From: Lachnospiraceae bacterium
Lineage (GTDB): Bacteria > Bacillota > Clostridia > Lachnospirales > Lachnospiraceae
Assembly (NCBI GenBank): GCA_029071325.1
Contig: JAIEAP010000043.1
Coordinates: forward strand, 237,514-301,513
Direction of reading: 5' to 3'
Length of the DNA: 64,000 bases
Part shown: positions 27,669-33,338 of the stretch, piece after piece
How positions within the stretch are numbered: position 1 is the stretch's first letter
How the letters are laid out: each line of letters starts with the position of its first letter
Notes under the pieces: generated by a model
Databases searched by the model: none
The model's input: only the letters and a program-made list of their open reading frames with translations
What the model was told of the DNA's origin: nothing
Made by a program: the position numbers and the translations under genes

Positions 27669-28757
27669 TCATGTTTTATTTTTTTCGATAAGACTTACAT
27701 AGAGCCTTACGATCCCGCCCGTGACTACCATACACAGGGCTGTAATAAGCCAGCATTGCAGCGATGTAAATCCTTCGTATTTATGAAAGCCGTATATTAC
27801 AAAAAAGACAGCTATATGTATTGCGTAATATTTGGATATATGTCTGTTGTAATAAAGTATCTGTCTTCCGATAATTCCGCTTTTTTTCATTACCCCGTCA
27901 CCAAAGTACAACACACCCGCAAAGAAAAGAATATGCGCAATGGAGGCGACAACATGAAACAGATCGGGTTGGGTATACGATATACACAGATACTCGTAAA
28001 GTTCATCTCCAAACCCGTATTTCCTTATGGTAAATATCCACCATACCAGAGCGACACTTAAGCATATCGGCATTACCCAACAGTAAAACGCTTTTTTATC
28101 CTTTACTCGTTGCATCAAATGTCCGAATGCTACACCCAGAAATGCGTAGGATAAAAAGTAAATTGCGGTAAAAGTAACAAAAAAATCCTCGCCGATAATG
28201 ATTTTTACGATGTAGCCAAGCACCGGAACATCCACAGGTCTTCCATATATAAACGGAGCTGCTATGGCGAACAGTAACCCCACAACCGCATATCCGACTG
28301 GGGGAAGTTGCAATTTCTTAGCCAGTGCAAGCACCAGATATATGATACCCGCCATAAAAAATATATTGATAAACTGCGAATATTCCAGCAAAAGATCATA
28401 ATATACCTGCTTGTCGTCAAGTCTGTTCCTTACGAACAGATAAGGCAAAGACAAGGCGGCAACATAAGCTATATTGCTCAGGTACTGATATGCGATCATA
28501 ACAATACCGCTTTTGGCAAGTGTCTTGGGTTCTGACCGTTTGCTGTATACTGTGCCCATGCCCATCACAAAGATAAAAATGGCCGCAGCCGATAAGGTGG
28601 CAAAACCGTATATTATTTTTATAACGATATCTTCATTGCTGGATGTAGCCTGATAGGCGTGTACCAAAAAGATACACACCATAAAAAACCCCTTTAAATA
28701 ATCGAATTCACTTTGTCTTGATGTATTTACAGGGTTCTTATCCAATATGCGGTTCAT
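27669..28757 (-). CDS. Multi-pass membrane acyltransferase-family protein
   Basis: This 362-residue protein has about ten membrane segments. The first carries RQSEFDYLKGFFMVCIFLVH, matching the Arg...FDxLKG...H signature of acyltransferase-3 and the related DUF1624 family, which move acyl groups across or at the membrane. It is the first gene of the NRPS string; its stop overlaps the upstream open part of the MATE frame. It might acylate the peptide product or a surface glycan, but no direct evidence shows the substrate. Start at 28757 has AGGAG 9 nt upstream. Confidence 0.7.
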   Translation of the reverse strand: MNRILDKNPVNTSRQSEFDYLKGFFMVCIFLVHAYQATSSNEDIVIKIIYGFATLSAAAIFIFVMGMGTVYSKRSEPKTLAKSGIVMIAYQYLSNIAYVAALSLPYLFVRNRLDDKQVYYDLLLEYSQFINIFFMAGIIYLVLALAKKLQLPPVGYAVVGLLFAIAAPFIYGRPVDVPVLGYIVKIIIGEDFFVTFTAIYFLSYAFLGVAFGHLMQRVKDKKAFYCWVMPICLSVALVWWIFTIRKYGFGDELYEYLCISYTQPDLFHVVASIAHILFFAGVLYFGDGVMKKSGIIGRQILYYNRHISKYYAIHIAVFFVIYGFHKYEGFTSLQCWLITALCMVVTGGIVRLYVSLIEKNKT

Positions 28758-28814
28758 AGCAATGCACTCCTTCCATGGAATTTCCGAACGTAATTATCAG
28801 ATAATAATACAATA

Positions 28815-28938
28815 ATAATACACAAAAAAGAGCGCATCGGCAAGAATCGACCCAAAATCGCTTTGAATCAACATTGCACGGAACGGACATTTCAACTCAG
28901 TAATGTTCATTATATAATTTCATTTCTGGGATATTCAA
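28815..28938 (-). promoter_or_regulatory. Candidate promoters and long leader of the NRPS operon
   Basis: On the minus strand, TTGAAT (28933-28938), 18 bp and TATAAT (28909-28914) form a good sigma-A promoter giving a leader of about 145 nt. A second candidate, TTGCCG (28838-28843), 17 bp, TATTAT (28815-28820), lies nearer the gene. I see no strong terminator or known riboswitch between them and the start at 28757. Confidence 0.55.
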
Positions 28939-28983
28939 CAGCCTTGGCGAAATTGGTTCAAAAATGACTTATTTGGTATGATA

Positions 28984-30342
28984 CTATGTCCGGCCATTGT
29001 ACTTCTCTTTGCGAAGCATCCAGCCAAAATAAATACCACACAACGTAATCTGTACGATCGTGGATGCGGGTATGGCAAGCCCCACATGGAACAAAGATAC
29101 CGGAATCTGCTTACTCATAAGCCAGGTGATCGGCATTCGCACACCAAATGCACAGAGTGTCCCTTGAAACATCACAAAAGTTGTTCTGCCGCAGCCGTTA
29201 AAATAACCGATGAAGCAGAATAAGAACGAAGTAAACACACAGTCAATCGCATATGCTTTCAGATACTCTGCAGCCGCCAAAACAATTTCGGTGTCCCCGG
29301 CAAAAATCCCTGCCAGTAAATCGCCGCGGAAAAAGGTGAATAGTCCCATCACGATACCCACCGCCAGAGAGGAAGCGATTCCACACCACAAAGCTTTTCT
29401 TGCCCGTTCCGGCTTGCCTGCTCCGATATTCTGCGCAACAAAAGCAGACATGGACTGCATATAGGCAGACGCAACCAACATCAGGAACCCGCACAGTTTC
29501 TCTGCCACGCCAACGCCTGCGGAAACAATCAGTCCCAGACTATTTACAATAGCCAGGATTACAAGAAAAGAAATACTTGCCAGCAGATCCTGAAGTGCAA
29601 TGGGAATGCCAAGCTTTAAAATTTCTTTGATATATACACCTTTCGCCCGTATATCCTTCAGAGAAAAAGTAAAAGGCAGTTCCCGCCCCCGAATCATTAC
29701 GAGTGAGATCAGCACGCTCACTGCCTGTGCAGATACTGTGGCAACCGCCGCGCCGGCTGCACCCATGTGGAAAAGAGCTACAAGGATCAGATCTCCGGCA
29801 ATATTCAGGACGCAGGCAATGGCTACTGTGATAAGCGGCACTTTGGAATCGCCGATCCCTCTGAAAATACTTCCCACTAAGTTATAGGCAACAATAAATA
29901 CCGCTCCGGCAGAACAAATCACAATATATATAACGGTTTCCTCATAAGCCTCTTTCGGAGCGTGCATCACTTCTGCAAGAAAGGGTGCGGCAGCTACCAT
30001 GATCACAGTGAGCGCTATGGCAATCACACCAAACAGCCAGATTCCACAACCGATAATCCTGCCTGCTTCCTCTTTCAGCCCTGCACCGATTTTGGTTCCG
30101 ACAAAAACAGTCAGCCCCATCGCAAGCCCTGTGATCATTAAGGTGAGCGTCTGCATGACCTGGCTTCCGGTAGACACTGCCGATACAAAAACATCCGCAC
30201 GGTCACCGCCAAACTGCCCTACGATCAGCAGGTCACAAGCACCATACATCGTCTGCAAAAATAACGCCAATAACACCGGCAGCGCGAAACGCATCAATGG
30301 CGCAAAGATTTTCCCTTCCGTAAAATTTTGTGTCTTTTCCAT
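28984..30342 (-). CDS. MATE-family efflux transporter
   Basis: This 452-residue protein has 12 membrane segments in two related halves (ALPVLLALFLQTMYGACDLLIVG in the first, LGIPIALQDLLASISF in the second), typical of the DinF/NorM-like MATE group exporting cationic drugs or metabolites with Na+ or H+. Unlike the transporter at 25876 it has no extra domain. A promoter at 30542-30570 and a leader with tandem elements and a terminator precede it, so expression is probably controlled by premature termination. Start at 30342 has AAGGAG. Confidence 0.93.
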   Translation of the reverse strand: MEKTQNFTEGKIFAPLMRFALPVLLALFLQTMYGACDLLIVGQFGGDRADVFVSAVSTGSQVMQTLTLMITGLAMGLTVFVGTKIGAGLKEEAGRIIGCGIWLFGVIAIALTVIMVAAAPFLAEVMHAPKEAYEETVIYIVICSAGAVFIVAYNLVGSIFRGIGDSKVPLITVAIACVLNIAGDLILVALFHMGAAGAAVATVSAQAVSVLISLVMIRGRELPFTFSLKDIRAKGVYIKEILKLGIPIALQDLLASISFLVILAIVNSLGLIVSAGVGVAEKLCGFLMLVASAYMQSMSAFVAQNIGAGKPERARKALWCGIASSLAVGIVMGLFTFFRGDLLAGIFAGDTEIVLAAAEYLKAYAIDCVFTSFLFCFIGYFNGCGRTTFVMFQGTLCAFGVRMPITWLMSKQIPVSLFHVGLAIPASTIVQITLCGIYFGWMLRKEKYNGRT

Positions 30343-30385
30343 AAAAATTCTCCTTTGAATTGCCTGTTAACATCCATTTTCCTTC

Positions 30386-30440
30386 CGCAAAAAAATAAGC
30401 CGGATAAAATAACCGCACAAATGCAATTATCTTATCCGGC
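30386..30440 (-). terminator. Attenuator-type terminator in the MATE leader
   Basis: On the minus strand GCCGGATAAGATAA (30440-30427) pairs with TTATTTTATCCGGC (30412-30399) over 14 bp including one G-U, with a 14-nt loop, followed by a T-rich run (30398-30390). It lies between the promoter and the start codon. Confidence 0.8.
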
Positions 30441-30531
30441 ATCACCCCATACGCTGCGCCTGCCCTCCGATAAAAAACCTCATGCGACATCTTATCCGGC
30501 GTTACATTTACGAATTATAACATCCTCCGAT
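30429..30531 (-). promoter_or_regulatory. Tandem 60-nt leader elements (riboswitch-like)
   Basis: The minus-strand RNA contains ATCGGAGG, 23 variable nt, GCCGGATAAGAT twice: at 30531-30489 and 30471-30429, exactly 60 nt apart. The second GCCGGATAAGAT is the 5' arm of the terminator; the first is an identical competitor able to pair with the same 3' arm. Context (a Clostridial MATE gene) fits guanidine-IV (mepA) riboswitches, but I could not confirm that consensus. Confidence 0.55.
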
Positions 30532-30541
30532 GAACGCTGTA

Positions 30542-30570
30542 ATTTTACTATGTAACATGCAAAATGTCAA
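30542..30570 (-). promoter_or_regulatory. Promoter of the MATE leader
   Basis: TTGACA (30565-30570), 17 bp, TAAAAT (30542-30547) on the minus strand. The predicted start, near 30535, lies directly before the first leader element. Confidence 0.75.
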
Positions 30571-30630
30571 TGAATTTTATACAAAATGGGGATCTCCCTA
30601 AAATTCACTCTAAAATTCAAAAGAGATTAC

Positions 30631-30659
30631 TTGACATCCTGTGCTCTATCTGATATACT
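30631..30659 (+). promoter_or_regulatory. Promoter of tRNA-Leu(AAG)
   Basis: TTGACA (30631-30636), 17-bp spacer, TATACT (30654-30659), 32 bp before the mature tRNA. Confidence 0.75.
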
Positions 30660-30691
30660 TTGTAAGTCGTTGTAAGAGTTATCTTACACTT

Positions 30692-30775
30692 GCGGAAGTG
30701 TCGGAACTGGCAGACGAGCAAGACTAAGGATCTTGTGGCAGCAATGTCGTGTGGGTTCAAGTCCCATCTTCCGCA
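30692..30775 (+). tRNA. tRNA-Leu (anticodon AAG), probable attL
   Basis: Acceptor arms GCGGAAG (30692-30698) and CTTCCGC (30768-30774) pair, discriminator A at 30775. The anticodon stem CAAGA/TCTTG encloses CTAAGGA, giving AAG at 30726-30728. A long variable arm and T loop match the other tRNA-Leu in this window. All phage genes begin just beyond its 3' end, so it is the likely integration site, kept intact by the phage att core. Confidence 0.94.
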
Positions 30776-30801
30776 TTTTTTATTATAATTATTTATAAAG
30801 G

Positions 30802-30846
30802 AATCCACGAGAATGCCGTAAAATAGGCGCTCCAGTGGATTTTTTT
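30802..30846 (+). terminator. Terminator downstream of tRNA-Leu(AAG)
   Basis: AATCCAC (30802-30808) pairs with GTGGATT (30835-30841), followed by a T run to 30846. Confidence 0.6.
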
Positions 30847-30865
30847 ATAATATTTTATAAATATA

Positions 30866-30886
30866 TTTGCCCCATTTTTGCCCCAT
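30866..30886 (+). repeat. TTTGCCCCAT direct repeats near attL
   Basis: Two copies of TTTGCCCCAT (30866-30875 and 30877-30886), 11 bp apart, lie about 90 bp inside the prophage. Helically phased short repeats beside an attachment site are typical arm sites for a tyrosine recombinase. Confidence 0.5.
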
Positions 30887-30993
30887 AAAATATCTTATCA
30901 TCGTAACATTTACTTGCTACTTTTTATAATCTATGTTACCATTTTTTGATGGGGAGCGGCTTTGCAACCGCCCTCCCTTCATTCCCAGGCTGT

Positions 30994-31146
30994 TCATTCA
31001 GCCTTTTCTTTTTCCGGTTCCGGCTTGTACTGATCTTCCCCGGTTTCGATGTAGAGGATGAAATCATTGATCTTCTTCTCACTCCACCCGGCAGCCCTTA
31101 AACCTAAAACCAATCTTGCGTTTTCCTGCATGTTCATCTGTTCCAT
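30994..31146 (-). CDS. Small phage protein, 50 residues
   Basis: This short ORF encodes a charged helical protein starting MEQMNMQENARLVLGLRAAG and ending KPEPEKEKAE. It has AAGGAG at its start and a strong promoter (TTGACA-17-TATTAT at 31204-31232) with an inverted repeat over the start of transcription. The middle (GWSEKKINDFILYIETG) looks like a short helix-turn-helix-like or protein-binding segment. I do not recognise a function. Its position beside attL and its own promoter suggest expression in the lysogen. Confidence 0.65.
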   Translation of the reverse strand: MEQMNMQENARLVLGLRAAGWSEKKINDFILYIETGEDQYKPEPEKEKAE

Positions 31147-31171
31147 GCGCTCTCCTTCCTCCCTTTAGGGT

Positions 31172-31232
31172 AATTATCGAAGTTTTTCCCTTTCGACAAT
31201 TATATAATACACCGCTTTCAATGTATTGTCAA
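31172..31232 (-). promoter_or_regulatory. Strong promoter with overlapping operator-like palindrome
   Basis: TTGACA (31227-31232), 17 bp, TATTAT (31204-31209) on the minus strand. AATTATCGAA (31172-31181) and TTCGACAATT (31192-31201) form an inverted repeat with 9 of 10 matches around the predicted transcription start, a usual place for a repressor site. Confidence 0.6.
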
Positions 31233-31257
31233 TGCGTTTTACATTATTTTTAAAGTT

Positions 31258-31467
31258 TTATTGATCATCGTTCACATATTCTATGATGCTTCCAGGCTGC
31301 ATGTCTAATAATTTGCAAATTTTTTCAAGAGCAATAATTCCAACCATTTCGCCTTGACGCAAAGACTGTATTGCATTTTCACCTAATAACTTTTCTTTCC
31401 GCAGCTTGGTTGTATTATATCCCTTTTCTTTTAATTTTTTCAACACATCTACTTTATATTTAAACAC
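31258..31467 (-). CDS. XRE-type HTH regulator
   Basis: This 69-residue protein begins at a GTG with GGAGGTG upstream (MFKYKVDVLKKLKEKG) and shows a Cro/CI-like helix-turn-helix: TTKLRKEKLLGENAIQSLRQG, then ALEKICKLLDMQPGSII. Single-domain regulators of this type are common in prophages and mobile elements. Its own promoter is TTGAAA-17-TATAAT at 31489-31517 with the palindrome 31529-31545 just upstream. It may repress itself and the promoter at 31204-31232 (inference). Confidence 0.85.
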   Translation of the reverse strand: MFKYKVDVLKKLKEKGYNTTKLRKEKLLGENAIQSLRQGEMVGIIALEKICKLLDMQPGSIIEYVNDDQ

Positions 31468-31488
31468 TTTGCACCTCCGATATATTTC

Positions 31489-31545
31489 ATTATACATTAT
31501 TTTTAAACTCTTTTCAACGATTTACATTGTGAATAATGTATTCAC
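31489..31545 (-). promoter_or_regulatory. Promoter and palindrome upstream of the XRE gene
   Basis: TTGAAA (31512-31517), 17 bp, TATAAT (31489-31494). GTGAAT and ATTCAC separated by 5 bp at 31529-31545 form a small palindrome that could be an operator. Confidence 0.6.
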
Positions 31546-31597
31546 TCTCTGTAAAATATATCATGAAAAATATATGTGAATATGATTTAAACAGACT

Positions 31598-31613
31598 GTT
31601 GCACCGGTGCAAC
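31598..31613. repeat. 16-bp palindrome GTTGCACCGGTGCAAC, copy 1
   Basis: Perfect palindrome in the 308-bp non-coding stretch between the XRE gene and the amidase gene. Three more exact copies lie at 31931, 46327 and 57146. The rest of the stretch holds a weak plus-strand promoter-like pair (31632-31660) and the hairpin at 31691-31728; I see no gene. Confidence 0.9.
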
Positions 31614-31690
31614 TTTTCCTTGAGACGTTAATTGACTTTCTTTGGATAATGTTCTAAGATGTTATTTGTATTTAAATATATTTTGCGGTA

Positions 31691-31728
31691 AGAGGGTAGG
31701 CGCCGTTTCTGGTGCCCACCCTCTTTTC
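31691..31728 (+). terminator. Hairpin with T run, downstream of lysis genes
   Basis: AGAGGGT (31691-31697) pairs with ACCCTCT (31718-31724), with inner GGC/GCC and TTTT following on the plus strand. On the minus strand, the side on which the amidase is transcribed, the T run is weak. Confidence 0.5.
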
Positions 31729-31775
31729 CATTTAACTAACCACTAAGTAACGACTTCCAGGTTCGCCGCTCCCAC

Positions 31776-32729
31776 TTATTTAATCCGAATCTTCTGTCCA
31801 GCAAAAATCAAATTAGCATCCTTGATAGCATTCAGCTTCATAAGTTCACTGACAGTTGTCCCGTACTTCTTGGCAATTCCACTCAGTGTATCGCCTTTAT
31901 TCACAGTGTACGTCGACTCACTGACCTGCTGTTGCACCGGTGCAACTTTCAAAATATCACCGTCATTCACCCAGCAGCGTCCGTTCTCAATCAGGTACGG
32001 ATTTCGTGTGCCTTCCTGAATCCTAGTGATCTTGCCGGATTTATACGGTCTAACCTGGATTACCTTGTCTGGTGTGTCTGTTGAAGCGTTATAACAGCTG
32101 CTATATGTAACCGTCTCGCCTACTGCATGAACATAACCTGTGGATGTCGGTTTTGTAGGCTGCGTGGGCGCGGGTGCTGCGCTGGTAATGGTTGCGCCGG
32201 TGATGCCTTCTGCAATAGCCTTGGCCATCCGACCAGCATCATACAGCGCCACATCGTCCGCGTCGTCTACAAAACAGCATTCCACCAGCATTGCCGGGGC
32301 TTTGGTCTTATTCAGCACATACAGTTCCGGTCTGAGCTTAACACCGCGGTTCTTGTATCCCATGGCTGCAATCTTTTCACACACTCGTTTTGCTACGTCC
32401 TGCGCCTTCGACTTGTGATCGTAGACGTAAACCTCCGTCCCAGTGGTCTTGCCGTTACCGGTCTTATCCCCGGCGCCGGCGTTGAGGTGGATCGATACAT
32501 CCAGATCAACAGTATGGGCGTTGCACTTGGCAACGATCTTCTGCAGTACATCGTTCTGGCTGGTTCCATCGCTCACGGTGCAGTCGTAGACCGTATGCCC
32601 CAGTGCCTGGAGCTGACGAATCACCTCATCTTTAATCTTGCGTGCCTCGGTGGACTCCTTCAGAAGTCCAACCGCTCCGCACGCTACTTTTCCGTCCGGA
32701 TTGTGACCGGCGTGAATATTGATAATCAT
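31776..32729 (-). CDS. Phage endolysin: N-acetylmuramoyl-L-alanine amidase with LysM
   Basis: This 317-residue endolysin has an N-terminal Amidase_3 domain (zinc ligands in INIHAGHNP, Glu in [21 protein letters not shown], catalytic Glu in [11 protein letters not shown]) to about residue 180, an SH3-like middle region ([10 protein letters not shown]...[14 protein letters not shown]) and a C-terminal LysM repeat ([17 protein letters not shown]). It cleaves the amide bond between MurNAc and L-Ala at lysis. The linker before LysM contains VAPVQ, encoded by palindrome copy 2 (31931-31946). It sits 1 nt after the holin gene. Confidence 0.93.
   Translation of the reverse strand: MIINIHAGHNPDGKVACGAVGLLKESTEARKIKDEVIRQLQALGHTVYDCTVSDGTSQNDVLQKIVAKCNAHTVDLDVSIHLNAGAGDKTGNGKTTGTEVYVYDHKSKAQDVAKRVCEKIAAMGYKNRGVKLRPELYVLNKTKAPAMLVECCFVDDADDVALYDAGRMAKAIAEGITGATITSAAPAPTQPTKPTSTGYVHAVGETVTYSSCYNASTDTPDKVIQVRPYKSGKITRIQEGTRNPYLIENGRCWVNDGDILKVAPVQQQVSESTYTVNKGDTLSGIAKKYGTTVSELMKLNAIKDANLIFAGQKIRIK
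31931..31946. repeat. 16-bp palindrome GTTGCACCGGTGCAAC, copy 2
   Basis: Exact copy inside the amidase gene, encoding part of the VAPVQ linker between the SH3-like region and the LysM domain. Confidence 0.9.
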
Positions 32730-32730
32730 A

Positions 32731-32934
32731 TTAAACCTCCTTTACTTCCGGCAGCCCTTTGATGGAAATTAAAAGTGACACCACTCCTGCCAGTGCCGCC
32801 GTCCCTAACACAGTAAACCAATCTACCTCTGTAATAGTGACCGCCACCGGTATCATTGCCACTGCCACCTCTGCTACAGTCTTAATCGCCCGTACGCCTG
32901 CTGCCTTTAACCACTGCTTTGTCTTGTTACTCAT
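32731..32934 (-). CDS. Holin, r1t-type
   Basis: This 67-residue protein has two hydrophobic segments, an RAIKT motif before the first one, VDWFTVLG between them and SIKGLPEV at the end, which is the pattern of lactococcal phage r1t-type holins. It forms the membrane lesion that lets the endolysin out. It lies directly between the XhlA-like protein and the amidase. Confidence 0.88.
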   Translation of the reverse strand: MSNKTKQWLKAAGVRAIKTVAEVAVAMIPVAVTITEVDWFTVLGTAALAGVVSLLISIKGLPEVKEV

Positions 32935-32952
32935 AAAAAATCATCCTTTCTT

Positions 32953-33285
32953 TTATATATGCATTAACATTGTGACCAATCCAGTTGCAAGAGCCCCGGC
33001 AATCGTGCTGATAACCGCGGTTACTGCTACCCTCTTGTAATTCTTCAAATCCTCCGCCGGTGCCCGTTCCATCATATCCACGCGTCCATCCATGCGGTCG
33101 AGCTTCTCGTCCAGGTCCCTAACCGTCTCATTGGTATGTTTTACTTCTTCCACTAACTGGACCATGGTTTTTGACATGGTATGTATCTCCCCCACAATGG
33201 GTTCCAGCTTGTCCAAGCGATGGGTATTTGACTTTGCACGTTCCTCCACCTGGGTCATCCTGCGCTCTGCTTCAAGTTCATCCAT
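32953..33285 (-). CDS. XhlA-like lysis-associated protein
   Basis: This 110-residue protein has a long coiled coil with heptads (residues about 1-75) and one C-terminal membrane segment (AVISTIAGALATGLVTMLM), the layout of XhlA/haemolysin-like proteins that work with holins in Bacillus-type phages. It is encoded upstream of the holin in a three-gene lysis cassette. Confidence 0.75.
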   Translation of the reverse strand: MDELEAERRMTQVEERAKSNTHRLDKLEPIVGEIHTMSKTMVQLVEEVKHTNETVRDLDEKLDRMDGRVDMMERAPAEDLKNYKRVAVTAVISTIAGALATGLVTMLMHI

Positions 33286-33315
33286 AATATCCCTCCCTTC
33301 CTTAAATTTAGGTAT

Positions 33316-33338
33316 GAAAAAAAGAGCTTTCGCTCTTA
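33316..33338 (-). terminator. Terminator after the tail spike gene
   Basis: AAGAGC/GCTCTT hairpin (33322-33327 with 33332-33337) with an A run on the plus strand, giving a T run on the minus strand; it overlaps the tail spike stop codon. Confidence 0.75.

Noticed and set aside
30617..30808. Minus-strand ORF of 63 residues across tRNA-Leu(AAG) with the peptide CGRWDLNPHDIAATRS
   Set aside because: It is the antisense reading of the tRNA gene, a well-known artefact; there is no ribosome site and the DNA is explained by the tRNA.
30953..30990. GC-rich hairpin after the 50-residue phage gene as a terminator
   Set aside because: A stem is possible but no T run follows on the minus strand.
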